Counted from the first letter of the stretch, positions 37,927 to 47,297 are shown. The stretch: 64,000 nucleotides of DNA from an uncultured Sphaerochaeta sp. (GCF_963677075.1 NZ_OY781873.1:62001-126000), one strand, 5' to 3'. The notes: a model not told the origin generated them from the letters alone. A program made the numbers and translations.

Positions 37927-39561
37927 ATGTCTGAAGAAATGATGTTGTTGGTAATGCAACTGGGAGTAATCCTGCTTGCATCAAAATTTATGGGCTGGTT
38001 CTTTTCAAAAAAACTGAAACAGTCAAAGGTACTGGGAGAATTGATTGCAGGCATGATCATTGGACCATTCATGCTAGGAGCCATTCCATTGGGTGCTCTC
38101 GGGCCGTTGTTTCCCAAGGTTTCTGGAACTATTCCGGTATCGGTCGAACTGTATGGTTTTGCCACGATCGGCTCAATCTTTTTGCTGTTCTCCTCAGGCC
38201 TCGAAACAGACCTCCCCACTTTCATTAAGTTCTCGGGAAAGGCGTCAATCGTTGGACTCGGCGGAGTAATCGTATCATTTTTCCTGGGGGCTGGAATTAC
38301 CGTGCTCCTCATTCCATCCATTCACTCGATCATGCATCCCGAAGCGTTGTTCTTAGGAACCATCTGTACGGCAACATCGATAGGAATTACTGCAAGGATC
38401 TTGAATGAGAAAAAGAAAATCTCTACTCCGGAAGGTGTAACCATACTTGCCGCCGCGGTGCTAGACGATGTCATCAGTATCATCCTGCTCTCCATCGTAG
38501 TCGGAATCGCAACAGTGGAGCAGAACGGGGGTACCATAGTCTGGCAGACAATCGGAGCCGTTGGAGGAAAAGCCATCGGATTCTGGGCTCTTTGTATGGT
38601 CGTAGGTATTGTCATTGCGCCCCATATCACCCGCTCACTGAAACGGCTCAATTCCTTGGAACTGATAGCCGAGATCACGTTTGGCCTCGCCCTCTTGCTT
38701 GCAGGTTTGTCAGAGATGGTTGGCTTGGCCATGATCATCGGAGCTTACATTATGGGTCTGGCCCTTTCCCAGACTGATGTTTCCTTTGAGATTTCCGAGC
38801 GCATCAATGCGGTAAGCGACTACTTCGTATCCATGTTCTTTGCGGTCATGGGCATGATGGTAGACTTTACCATGATCAAGCCGATTTTGGGGTTTGGGCT
38901 TATCTTTGCCAGCATTGCCTTTATCGGAAAACTACTAGGATGCGGACTTCCTGCCCTGTTTGCGGGATTCAATCTCCGTGGTGCTTTCAGGATTGGTGCA
39001 GGCATGCTTCCCCGTGGTGAGGTCACTTTAATTGTTGCAGGTATCGGACTGGCTACAGGGGCGATCGGTGAAGACATGTTTGGTGTGGCGGTTGTAACCA
39101 TGCTCCTTGCCTCCGTGGCTGCCCCTCCCATGGTCGTCTTCGCCTTCAAGGGAGGTGCCTCTGGGTACCGCAATTCCCTTGAACATCTTGAGGAGGATGA
39201 CATCGTCACCATTGAACTTGAATTTCCCACAGAGCGTGCAGCCGATTTCGTCCGACACTCAATTATCGAAGGATTCAGATCCGAAGGATTCTTCATCAAA
39301 CGGTTGGAAGGTACTGTCAAGGTATGGCAAATTCGCAAAGAAGCTACCGTATTTACCATCAAGAGCCTTGAAACAAAACTTGAAACGAACTGCAAACGGG
39401 AGGACGAGAATTTCGTCAGGCTCATGCTCTCCGAGACCTTGGTTGACTTCCAAGGCTTCCTCGACGGCATCAAGTCGATGGAAAGTCCCGATATGATGGG
39501 GGCAAACCTATTGATCGAAATGTTCGCCCAGGAAGATGCAAAGCAGGGCACGCAGGTATAA
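37927..39561 (+). CDS. CPA2-family cation:proton antiporter (Kef/NapA type)
   Basis: A 544-residue membrane protein with 12-13 helices (residues about 5-400). It has the CPA2 features GELIAGMIIGPFMLG and ATSIGITARIL, and the ion-binding helix with LAAAVLDDVISIILL (paired aspartates of electrogenic exchangers). The C-terminal ~130 residues are soluble (VTIELEFPTERAADFVRHSI) and do not look like a standard TrkA-N domain. ATG 37927 follows AGGAGAAAAAC. It is likely cotranscribed with the EIIA gene and closed by the terminator at 39602-39630. It would handle sodium/proton or potassium/proton exchange. Confidence 0.88.
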   Translation: MSEEMMLLVMQLGVILLASKFMGWFFSKKLKQSKVLGELIAGMIIGPFMLGAIPLGALGPLFPKVSGTIPVSVELYGFATIGSIFLLFSSGLETDLPTFIKFSGKASIVGLGGVIVSFFLGAGITVLLIPSIHSIMHPEALFLGTICTATSIGITARILNEKKKISTPEGVTILAAAVLDDVISIILLSIVVGIATVEQNGGTIVWQTIGAVGGKAIGFWALCMVVGIVIAPHITRSLKRLNSLELIAEITFGLALLLAGLSEMVGLAMIIGAYIMGLALSQTDVSFEISERINAVSDYFVSMFFAVMGMMVDFTMIKPILGFGLIFASIAFIGKLLGCGLPALFAGFNLRGAFRIGAGMLPRGEVTLIVAGIGLATGAIGEDMFGVAVVTMLLASVAAPPMVVFAFKGGASGYRNSLEHLEEDDIVTIELEFPTERAADFVRHSIIEGFRSEGFFIKRLEGTVKVWQIRKEATVFTIKSLETKLETNCKREDENFVRLMLSETLVDFQGFLDGIKSMESPDMMGANLLIEMFAQEDAKQGTQV

Positions 39562-39601
39562 TCGCAACGATTACCTGGAAGCCTTTCGTCTCTTTACCCT
39601 C

Positions 39602-39630
39602 TCCCCTTGCCAGTGCAGGGGGATTTTTTT
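39602..39630 (+). terminator. Rho-independent terminator after the antiporter gene
   Basis: TCCCCTTGC (39602-39610) pairs with GCAGGGGGA (39615-39623), one G-T wobble, four-base loop, followed directly by seven T. Confidence 0.85.
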
Positions 39631-39654
39631 CCCAAAAGTATTATCAGAAAAGAA

Positions 39655-39909
39655 CATACCACCAAAGTAAAAAGCGCAGGTGAAAAAATCTTCTTCTCTG
39701 ATCCAGCCTTCTACACAGTACTCGGAGGAGATGTTGGTAATGCAAGGGAGGCATTGATTACCATGCTCTGCTCATATGGGGGCTATCTGGTTGAAACAAC
39801 AAAAGACGAGACCACGGGAGATTTTGTCGTTTCCAAAACAGGAGCTACAGGCTTAAGTCAAGTAAAAATTGAGGTTGGAGGGCGTTCTAAACGTCCTAAA
39901 AAAAGCTGA
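39655..39909 (+). pseudogene. C-terminal remnant of an AAA ATPase (DUF4143 type)
   Basis: The reading KIFFSDPAFYTVLGGDVGNAREA, then GDFVVSKTG and KIEVGGRSKRPKK, matches the end of the widespread DUF4143 ATPases. In intact proteins that pattern is a phrase like NPNLYYAL, NIGTVRETF, GDFLV and FEVGGKNK. The ATPase part and any start are missing, and the frame opens inside the preceding terminator. It is a decayed fragment, not a gene. Confidence 0.65.
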
Positions 39910-40092
39910 CTCTGTAATACGTGAGGACACCGATTACCCCGGGGAAAATACTATTCCCTTTTGGTTATTGGGCATGATGTATTAATAAGGGTCCCTAGCT
40001 CTTCAATTATCAGTAACTCTTTCTTGGATTATCTGTATTACCCAATTGGCATATTATTAAAACTGGAGTATACCTCACCCAGGAGAGAAGAA

Positions 40093-41742
40093 GTGCGTAA
40101 CAAGGAATGGGAACCAAAGCTCTTTACCCTTATAAAAGAGGGGATTGGGAAAGAACAGATCAAGAAAGACATCATCAGTGGGATCATCGTCGGCGTAATC
40201 GCCCTTCCCCTTGCAATCGCGTTTGCCATTGCCTCTGGAGTATCTCCTGAGACCGGACTGTTGACTGCAATCGTGGGAGGACTCATCGTCTCCCTCTTTG
40301 GTGGTAGCAGGGTCCAGATCGGAGGCCCCACCGGTGCCTTCATCGTCATCATTGTCTCCATCCTTACCACCCATGGTATGGAAGGGCTCCTTATTGCGAC
40401 ATTCCTTGCAGGAATCATCCTAATCCTTATGGGTCTCTTTAAGATGGGTTCCCTGCTCAAGTACATTCCCCAGACCCTTATCACCGGCTTCACCGGTGGT
40501 ATTGCTGTCCTGATCTTCATGACCCAGATCAATGATTTCCTTGGACTGCCAGAGAAAAGCATTCCCAGTGAGTTTTTGGAGAAACTCGTCTACTATGGAA
40601 GCAATCTTCATCTCACTGACCCTTTGTCAATGGGAGTGGGACTTGCAACCATTGCCATCATTCTTCTCCTACCAAAACTTACCAAGAAGGTCCCTGCTGT
40701 CTTTGCTTCGCTGGTTCTGGTTACCCTGCTGACCTCAATACTGGGGGTTCCTGTGGAGACCATCGGAGACCGTTTTGGCACGATTACTTTCCAGGTTCCC
40801 GAGCTTACCTTCTTCACGATCAACATGGATATTATCATGACTCTGCTGCCTGCTGCCTTCTCCATCGCCCTCCTCGGTGCGCTGGAATCCCTGCTCTCCG
40901 CCGTCGTTGCCGACAGTATGATCGGTGGACACCACCGGTCGAATGTGGAACTCATCGCCATGGGATTAGCAAATACCGCAGTCTCCCTGGTTGGAGGAAT
41001 TCCTGTAACTGGGGCAATTGCAAGAACTGCAGCAAATGTAAACAATGGAGGACGTACTCCGATTGCAGGCGTTGTCCATGCACTTACTCTCTTGTTCATC
41101 TACCTAGTAGCAATGCCTGTCGTCAAGTTTGTCCCGATGGCTGCCTTGGCAGGCATCCTTATCATTGTTGCCTGGAGAATGAGTGAGATCCATGTATTCC
41201 TCAGTAGTCTGAAGGTGAACCGGTATGAGTCTGCTGTCCTGCTCACTACCTTTATACTCACCCTGTTGACCGACCTTACCATCGCCATCCCGGTAGGATT
41301 TATGCTGGCTGTGATTCTCTTCATGAAGAGAATGGCTGACGGGGTGGAACTCAGCCCCTTGATGTACTCCAAGGTCGATGACCAGTTGATCTTCTCACAA
41401 GAACTTGGGGAGTATGATAAGAGGATACGGATTGTGGAGATCAACGGCCCCATGTTCTTTGGGTCGGTATTCCATCTCTTGAATATTGAAGAGAAACTCG
41501 ATAAAGGCTACAAGATTCTTATCCTACGTTTCCGCTATGTGCCCATCGTAGACTCTGATGGAATAGCGAAACTGAGGGTACTTCTCTCCGATATGAAGAG
41601 AAAGGATATCCAGATACTCTTCAGTGGTCTGAACGACAACCTGAAGGAGAAATTCCTGAAGCACCATCTTATAGCGGAATCTTCCATCTTCTCGAACATT
41701 GAAGAGGCAATGATTAGTAGTCATGAGAGATTGGAGTTGTAA
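40093..41742 (+). CDS. SulP-family anion transporter with STAS domain
   Basis: A 549-residue SulP permease. The membrane part (residues about 25-410) has the family signature near the N-terminus, GVIALPLAIAFAIASGVSPE, followed by GSRVQIGGPTGAFIVI. The C-terminal STAS domain (about 430-545, RIVEINGPMFFGSVFHL and RFRYVPIVDSDGI) is complete. GTG 40093 is chosen because AGGAGAG precedes it; the frame is open upstream to 39961 without hydrophobic or conserved sequence. Transport of sulfate, bicarbonate or another anion is possible. Confidence 0.88.
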   Translation: MRNKEWEPKLFTLIKEGIGKEQIKKDIISGIIVGVIALPLAIAFAIASGVSPETGLLTAIVGGLIVSLFGGSRVQIGGPTGAFIVIIVSILTTHGMEGLLIATFLAGIILILMGLFKMGSLLKYIPQTLITGFTGGIAVLIFMTQINDFLGLPEKSIPSEFLEKLVYYGSNLHLTDPLSMGVGLATIAIILLLPKLTKKVPAVFASLVLVTLLTSILGVPVETIGDRFGTITFQVPELTFFTINMDIIMTLLPAAFSIALLGALESLLSAVVADSMIGGHHRSNVELIAMGLANTAVSLVGGIPVTGAIARTAANVNNGGRTPIAGVVHALTLLFIYLVAMPVVKFVPMAALAGILIIVAWRMSEIHVFLSSLKVNRYESAVLLTTFILTLLTDLTIAIPVGFMLAVILFMKRMADGVELSPLMYSKVDDQLIFSQELGEYDKRIRIVEINGPMFFGSVFHLLNIEEKLDKGYKILILRFRYVPIVDSDGIAKLRVLLSDMKRKDIQILFSGLNDNLKEKFLKHHLIAESSIFSNIEEAMISSHERLEL

Positions 41743-41849
41743 AGAATTAAGTTCTTCGTTGTTTATGTGTTCAACGAGTAAGCGCGAAGAGGATACATAC
41801 AAGACAGTTCTCTTATGCAACGCATAAAAAGTGGCTTATTTCCCCAAAC

Positions 41850-42563
41850 CTACCGCCATGTCATCAGGGCTTCATTTAGGCTCTCTTCTACCCGCTCTCT
41901 TGGATGAGTGAAAGACGCAAGGCCATGTCCGGGAAGCATGACGTCAAAATCTATCTTTGAAAGCTTTAACAGCGTTTTGATATACACCTGCTTGTCGAAG
42001 TCAATAGAGCCATTCCAGCCAAAGTGACCATACCCCAATGTACCGATTACGTCACCAGAGAAGAGTACCTTCTTTCCCTTCCAGGAGACTAGAAATCCTG
42101 TACATCCAAGGGTATGACCAGGGAGGTGGATTGATTGGACCGAGAGGGAACCAACAGAAAACTGTTCATCATCTTCCAAGATCCGATCAACAGATACTGG
42201 AGTGAATGCACGATGATACAGGTATCCACAACATCGTTCATCCCCCTTCTCCATCGCATCAGCAGTATAGGCATGAGCAATAAGCTCGATTCCGGCATCT
42301 TTCAGGAGATGAGCCCCCTGGGCATGATCATAATGAGGGTGAGTAATCAAGGCAGTTGAAATCTTTCTCGTATCAAGTCCCCACTGCTGCATATTCTCCT
42401 GGATCATCGGCCAAGAATCACCATTGCCTGTATCTATAAGGATGATCTCGGATCCAAGATCAAGAACATACACATTGCAATCATCAAAAGGACCGCTCAC
42501 TTGGCTTCCTGTCAAGCCGACAAGACTTCCTCCAATTACATATATATCTGGAAGTAATTGCAT
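41850..42563 (-). CDS. Metallo-beta-lactamase-fold hydrolase
   Basis: A 237-residue MBL-fold enzyme. The metal motif is THPHYDHAQGAH, with further ligands in LPGHTLGCTGF, the aspartate in FSGDVIG and the last histidine in MLPGHG. Start ATG 42563 is seven bases from AAAGGAGG; the ATG two codons upstream is too close. It is the last gene of the unusual sugar operon. Glyoxalase-II, lactonase and phosphodiesterase activities all occur in the fold; a lactonase opening a sugar lactone or a detoxifying glyoxalase would fit the context. Confidence 0.85.
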   Translation of the reverse strand: MQLLPDIYVIGGSLVGLTGSQVSGPFDDCNVYVLDLGSEIILIDTGNGDSWPMIQENMQQWGLDTRKISTALITHPHYDHAQGAHLLKDAGIELIAHAYTADAMEKGDERCCGYLYHRAFTPVSVDRILEDDEQFSVGSLSVQSIHLPGHTLGCTGFLVSWKGKKVLFSGDVIGTLGYGHFGWNGSIDFDKQVYIKTLLKLSKIDFDVMLPGHGLASFTHPRERVEESLNEALMTWR

Positions 42564-42591
42564 AGGCATCCCTCCTTTGTAATCATTGCAT

Positions 42592-43224
42592 CTATGGCCA
42601 GAGAGCTGCCTCGATTTCGATGCAGAGCCAATGGTAAATAGGGAGATGCAGTTCTTGGACCTTGAATGTTTCACGTTCAGGAACCTGAATGCATACATCA
42701 CAATGCTCTTTTAATGCACCACCGGCCTCACCCGTCAAACCAAGTACCGACAAACCTTTTGCACGAGCTACCAAAGCTGCGCTCAATACATTTTTTGCGT
42801 TTCCTGAAGTAGATATCCCGATAAAGAGGTCACCAGGATCACCATACCCATAGACCTGTTGTGCATACACAAGGGAAGGATCAACATCATTCATGAAGGC
42901 TGTTGAAAGCGCTTGGTGGCTCGATAAGCAGATAGCCTTTACCGCTCCCTCCAAGTTGGAAGCTATTTGGCTTCCTGCTTCTCCGCCAATTTCACTCAAT
43001 TGCCGAGCTATCATATCTTCTATCGGGCGTTTACGAACGAACGACTTCATGAGTTCGCCTACAATATGATCAGCATCGGCGCTACTCCCCCCATTACCGG
43101 CTACCAGGAACTGTTTCCCTTCTTGAGCTTTCTTCACCACCAGTTCCCGTGCTGCCTTCAGATTATCGGCAATACTATCCAATTGTGGGTACCGTCCTAG
43201 CAATTGATCCAATGTATATATCAT
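42592..43224 (-). CDS. SIS-domain phosphosugar isomerase, GmhA-like
   Basis: A 210-residue single-SIS protein with the hallmark phosphate loop VAGNGGSSADADHIVGEL and the second loop GISTSGNAKNVLSAA of sedoheptulose 7-phosphate isomerase (GmhA) and DiaA. The GmhA metal and catalytic residues (a histidine near the C-terminus, here HLPIYHWLCIEIE) look retained. ATG 43224 overlaps the stop of the ROK gene and follows AGGAGAGAG. In this catabolic operon it may isomerise a heptose or another aldose/ketose phosphate rather than build lipopolysaccharide. Confidence 0.82.
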   Translation of the reverse strand: MIYTLDQLLGRYPQLDSIADNLKAARELVVKKAQEGKQFLVAGNGGSSADADHIVGELMKSFVRKRPIEDMIARQLSEIGGEAGSQIASNLEGAVKAICLSSHQALSTAFMNDVDPSLVYAQQVYGYGDPGDLFIGISTSGNAKNVLSAALVARAKGLSVLGLTGEAGGALKEHCDVCIQVPERETFKVQELHLPIYHWLCIEIEAALWP

Positions 43225-44144
43225 CGCTCTCTCCTCATACTATGATCTCTAGCAATTCCTAAGGCTGCCATATCTCCCAGCTGTTCTCCAAGCAAGGATG
43301 GTACAACCTCACAACTTGAGTATGGGAGGCTGAGAGTTTCTTCGCATAGCACCTGGTCCATTATTGGTCGGAACAACTCCTCGTCCCTACTATAGATACT
43401 TCCAATGATAATGCGCTGTGGATTGAGCAAGTCGATCAACAAGGCTAGCCCTGAGCCCAACATCTTTGCACTCTGTTCAATGACATGCATCGCAGTAGAA
43501 TCGCCTTCCTTGGCCAGCTGACAAACCTTTTGGGCACTCACTGTTTTCCCGGTTGCAATTTCATACAGACCGGATATACCTGCACCACTGACGTAGCTCT
43601 CCCATGATCCTCTCTTGTAGTAACAATAGGGACCGGTATCAGCCATCCTCCAATGCCCAACTTCTCCAGCAAGGCCATTGGTTCCCCGATACAGAGCACC
43701 ATCCAAGATCAAGCCAGCGCCCAACCCAGTACCGAAGGTCAAGAAAATGATTGAGTCATACCCTTTTCCATTACCCCAATACCATTCGGCCAAGGCACAG
43801 GCATTCGCATCATTTTCCAGATACGTTGGAATGCCAAAATGCTCTGATACAATATCAACAATTGGAATATCGTCCCAACCGGGCAGGTTGGGAGGTGATT
43901 GAATGATTCCACGCTTGCTATCAAGAGGCCCCCCGCATGAAATGCCAATGGCCTTAATTTCACTAAGGGAGTGGGAAGGAGACAGTAGTAGTTCAACCTC
44001 TACAAAAATGCTTTCTATCACCGCATCAACTCCGGATGGAGTGAGAAATTTCCGTTTGTTGATCAACCTGCCATTGTTATCCCCAAGGCTGATAGCTGTT
44101 TTTGTACCGCCAATATCAATACCAATATATTTCTGTGATTCCAT
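43221..44144 (-). CDS. ROK-family sugar kinase
   Basis: A 307-residue ROK kinase without a DNA-binding domain. It has ATP loop IGIDIGGTKTAISL, catalytic-site stretch YLENDANACALAEWYWG and LTFGTGLGAGLILDG. The zinc-finger region is degenerate (GPYCYYKRGSWESYVSG keeps one cysteine of the usual CxCGxxGCxE). It phosphorylates a hexose-like sugar; mannose, glucose or allose are typical. ATG 44144 follows the MalG-type permease stop by six bases, and the gene is coupled to the isomerase gene downstream. Confidence 0.87.
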   Translation of the reverse strand: MESQKYIGIDIGGTKTAISLGDNNGRLINKRKFLTPSGVDAVIESIFVEVELLLSPSHSLSEIKAIGISCGGPLDSKRGIIQSPPNLPGWDDIPIVDIVSEHFGIPTYLENDANACALAEWYWGNGKGYDSIIFLTFGTGLGAGLILDGALYRGTNGLAGEVGHWRMADTGPYCYYKRGSWESYVSGAGISGLYEIATGKTVSAQKVCQLAKEGDSTAMHVIEQSAKMLGSGLALLIDLLNPQRIIIGSIYSRDEELFRPIMDQVLCEETLSLPYSSCEVVPSLLGEQLGDMAALGIARDHSMRRER

Positions 44145-44150
44145 AGAATA

Positions 44151-44975
44151 CTAACCCTTCACTGAACCGGAGAGGAGTCCTTGAATAAAATACTTTCCGA
44201 GGAATATATATACAAGCAACGTTGGAATCGCTGCAATCAAGGCACCCGCCATCTGTACATTCCATTCTATCACTTGTGTTCCTGCCAAATTCTGCAGGGC
44301 AACAGTAATTGGCTGGATGGAAGGCCTCTGCGTCAAGGTGACTGCAAAAAGGAAATCATTCCAGACACTGGTGAACTGCCAGATAAGCACCACGACCATG
44401 GTAGGCAGAGAAATGGGAACAACCACTTTCCGAAACACCCCACCAAGGCGGAGCCCGTCGATCATTCCAGCTTCAAGCAACTCATCAGGCAGCTTTGCAT
44501 AGTAGTTACGGAACATGAGAGACGAGATGGGTAATCCGTAGATGATATGAGTCACTATCAGTCCAGAGAGATGACCGTATAACCCTACGGTATTCATGGT
44601 ACGAACGAGAGGAATCAAGATACTCTGGTACGGAATAAACATACCGAAGATGACCAAAGCGAAGATGATATTGGAGTACCTGAATTTAACTTTTGCAAAA
44701 ATGAACCCTATGATAGCTCCAAAAATTACAGAAAAGAGGCTAACAGGAATTACAAGCATAAAACTGTTCTGAATATTCTGGCCAAGTTTGACGAACGCTT
44801 CAGCATAACCCTCAAACGATATATTTTTAGCTGGAATCCACATCTCACTGATTCTTACATCTGCAAATGGTTTCAGACTATTATTGAAAACCACATAAAG
44901 GGGAAACAGGAAGAGAAAAACCGCAATATACGCTAGCGTGTATTTAAGTATCTTGCTTGATTTCTTGGTAATCAT
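44151..44975 (-). CDS. CUT1 ABC sugar transporter permease (MalG type)
   Basis: A 274-residue six-helix permease with EAA loop EAGMIDGLRLGGVFRKVVVP and the MalG-type C-terminus FIQGLLSGSVKG. ATG 44975 overlaps the partner permease stop by four bases. Together with 44972-45865 and the binding protein 46029-47297 it imports the substrate of this operon. As in the first CUT1 system, no ATP-binding subunit gene is present. Confidence 0.9.
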   Translation of the reverse strand: MITKKSSKILKYTLAYIAVFLFLFPLYVVFNNSLKPFADVRISEMWIPAKNISFEGYAEAFVKLGQNIQNSFMLVIPVSLFSVIFGAIIGFIFAKVKFRYSNIIFALVIFGMFIPYQSILIPLVRTMNTVGLYGHLSGLIVTHIIYGLPISSLMFRNYYAKLPDELLEAGMIDGLRLGGVFRKVVVPISLPTMVVVLIWQFTSVWNDFLFAVTLTQRPSIQPITVALQNLAGTQVIEWNVQMAGALIAAIPTLLVYIFLGKYFIQGLLSGSVKG

Positions 44976-45865
44976 TCTGAATCCCCCCTCAGTGTTGAAA
45001 TGAGATACGGCACGATTACCACAGCAACCAAGATCAGCATGATAATGGAAATTGCAGCACCTTCAGCATAGTGGTTTCCTCGGAAGGTGGTCTCAAACAT
45101 GAACAGTCCAGGAAAGTCTGTTACAAATGCAGGGCCTTTACCAGTCATTGCATACGCAAGATCAAATATCTTCAGGGAGATATGACCGAGTACAATCATG
45201 GCAGAGAACGTAATTGGCTTGATGATGGGAAGAATGACATACCACATGGTAGCCAACTCTCCAGCCCCATCAATCTGCGCAGATTCGATAAGCTGGTCAG
45301 GGATACCTCTCAGCCCTGCCAGGAACATTGCCATGGTATACCCGAGATATTGCCATGAGGCGGCAATGATCAAGGCAATGAGCGCAACATTGAATCCAGC
45401 AATGCTATGGGTTGAGGTAAACCACCCAAAGGTTGCTTCAAATCCCATCATTCGGAATAGAGAGTTTACTCCTACCTCAGGACTGAAAATCCAACGCCAG
45501 AGGACACCAGTTACAACAAATGACAGAGAAAGGGGAAATAGATATATCGTTCGCAAGAACGACTCACCCCGTAATTTGGAATAGAGTAGATAGCTGAGAA
45601 AAAAACCACCTACGATACAAATAACAAGGAAGAACAGCGTAAAGAAGATTGTATTACGGATATCGGTCTGAAACCGCTGTGAGTCAAACAACCTTTGATA
45701 ATTCTCAAACCCTACTGAGGTCATGTTTGGAAGAATGCTGTTCCAATCAGTGAAAGAAATCCTAAATGACCATGCAATAAAGCCATAGACAAAAATGAAC
45801 AGCAAGAGAAGCATGGGCAACAGGATCAACACTGCAAGTCTGCGGTCTTTCTTTGCACAGTACAT
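44972..45865 (-). CDS. CUT1 ABC sugar transporter permease (MalF type)
   Basis: A 297-residue permease with six membrane helices and EAA loop ESAQIDGAGELATMWYVILP. ATG 45865 has AGGGGC upstream. It is 163 bp downstream of the binding-protein gene, the gap being occupied by the 15-bp perfect hairpin at 45975-46010. The next gene is coupled by ATGA. Confidence 0.9.
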   Translation of the reverse strand: MYCAKKDRRLAVLILLPMLLLLFIFVYGFIAWSFRISFTDWNSILPNMTSVGFENYQRLFDSQRFQTDIRNTIFFTLFFLVICIVGGFFLSYLLYSKLRGESFLRTIYLFPLSLSFVVTGVLWRWIFSPEVGVNSLFRMMGFEATFGWFTSTHSIAGFNVALIALIIAASWQYLGYTMAMFLAGLRGIPDQLIESAQIDGAGELATMWYVILPIIKPITFSAMIVLGHISLKIFDLAYAMTGKGPAFVTDFPGLFMFETTFRGNHYAEGAAISIIMLILVAVVIVPYLISTLRGDSE

Positions 45866-45974
45866 AAAGCCCCTATCCTATACATAGCACATGATTGTCA
45901 CCATCATGTAACAATCATTCAATCGTATGGTTTTCTCGAATTTGGAGAAACGCATACCCATTCAGTCTAGATAT

Positions 45975-46010
45975 AGTACCTTGCTGTACATAAGCGTACA
46001 GCAAGGTACT
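45975..46010 (-). promoter_or_regulatory. Perfect inverted repeat after the binding-protein gene
   Basis: Arms 45975-45989 (AGTACCTTGCTGTAC) and 45996-46010 (GTACAGCAAGGTACT), 15 bp perfect, six-base loop, 18 bases beyond the stop. No U-run on the minus strand. Fourth example of the binding-protein/permease hairpin in this window. Confidence 0.8.
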
Positions 46011-46028
46011 CCAATACACAAGACAACC

Positions 46029-47297
46029 TTACTTAGGTGCGTATCGGTCAGCAGCAGCCTGGAACTCAGTAATGGCCTTATCAACGTTCAAGTCAGTTAC
46101 GAAAACACTCATGATATCGTTAATACGGGTGAGCCAAGGCTCAGAGATAGCAGCACCGTGCGCAACACTCGGTACGATTGCATCAGAAGCAAAATCGTCC
46201 ATTGCTGCATTCAAATAACGATCATACTTTGAGCGATCACCATCGATACGTGCAGGAATGGAACCCTTGATAGGATTGAAGGCATCCTGTCCTTCCTGTG
46301 ATGCACAAAGTGTCAACCACTTGATGACATTATCCCGATTGGGAGCATTCTTCGGCAGACCAAAGGAGTCACTGAGCATGATGAAGTTGCCTGAAGTACC
46401 AGGAGCAGGAACCCAATCCCAATCCTCGCCCTGCTTGAATCCCTGGGAGTAATAATAACCAGCAGCCCAGTCGCCCATGACGTTCATGGCAGCTTTGCCT
46501 TCAGCCACATAGCCTGCAGCATCCATGTTCGCAAGAGCAGCGTGGTCACGGTTGATATATCCCATCATCTTGGCAAAATCATTCAACGCACTACGGACTT
46601 GGGCATCATTCCACTTCACCTTGCCTTCCCAAAGTGCATTGTACTTATCTGGTCCAACATTTGCGAGAATTACACTTTCAAGCAGGTGTGTTGCAGCCCA
46701 AATCTCATTATCACCAAGAGCAAGAGCTGGAATTCCATTCGCCTTGAAGACTTCTGCGACTCGGAAGAAGTCAGCCATGGTCTTTGGTGGTTGCAGGTTG
46801 AACTGTGCAAACAGCTTCGGGCTATACCACATTACATTCGAGCGGTGGATGTTCACGGGAATGCTATAGACCTCACCCTCGTAAGATATGATGTCGATTA
46901 CATCCGCAGGGAACTTATCCATGTACCCTGCATCTTCCAAGACAAAGGTAATGGGTTCCATGAATCCAGAGACCACCCAGGTATCAATCAGTTCGTGACC
47001 GGCATGAACCTGGAACGAATCGGGAGGATTTCCACCCTGCATTCGGGTAGCAAGAACAGCCTTTGCATTGGTTCCTGCCCCTCCAGCAACCGTAGCATTG
47101 ATGATTTCAATGCCTGGATACTGGCGATCGAACTCATTGTACATCGCCTCCAAGCCATCAGCCTCACCACCAGCGGTCCACCAACTAAAAATCTCCAGGG
47201 TATTACTTTCAGCTTTTGCTTCAGATGCACCCTGCGCGAAGATCATCGTGGTTGCCATTAAGGCTACCAACAGACCAACCATGATTCTTTTTTTCAT
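46029..47297 (-). CDS. ABC sugar-binding protein (family 1)
   Basis: A 422-residue extracytoplasmic solute-binding protein. The signal peptide is MKKRIMVGLLVALMATTMIFA, then QGASEAKAE. The mature protein starts TLEIFSWWTAGGEADGLEAM and carries NVMGDWAAGYYYSQGF and SDSFGLPKNAPNRDNVIKWL, as in the glucose/mannose-type (GtsA/ThuE-like) group of family 1. ATG 47297 has AAAAAGGAGAAAAC upstream. The WWTAGGE start is common in monosaccharide and disaccharide binders, but substrate cannot be fixed. It follows the epimerase gene by 38 bp. Confidence 0.9.
   Translation of the reverse strand: MKKRIMVGLLVALMATTMIFAQGASEAKAESNTLEIFSWWTAGGEADGLEAMYNEFDRQYPGIEIINATVAGGAGTNAKAVLATRMQGGNPPDSFQVHAGHELIDTWVVSGFMEPITFVLEDAGYMDKFPADVIDIISYEGEVYSIPVNIHRSNVMWYSPKLFAQFNLQPPKTMADFFRVAEVFKANGIPALALGDNEIWAATHLLESVILANVGPDKYNALWEGKVKWNDAQVRSALNDFAKMMGYINRDHAALANMDAAGYVAEGKAAMNVMGDWAAGYYYSQGFKQGEDWDWVPAPGTSGNFIMLSDSFGLPKNAPNRDNVIKWLTLCASQEGQDAFNPIKGSIPARIDGDRSKYDRYLNAAMDDFASDAIVPSVAHGAAISEPWLTRINDIMSVFVTDLNVDKAITEFQAAADRYAPK

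Noticed and set aside
38820..39551. Long minus-strand frame opposite the antiporter
   Set aside because: Shadow of the coding strand: serine-, proline- and methionine-rich antisense reading with no ribosome site.
41743..41849. Terminator between SulP and MBL genes
   Set aside because: Only weak, imperfect pairing (TTCGTTG/CAACGAG) without a U-tract; not strong enough to report.
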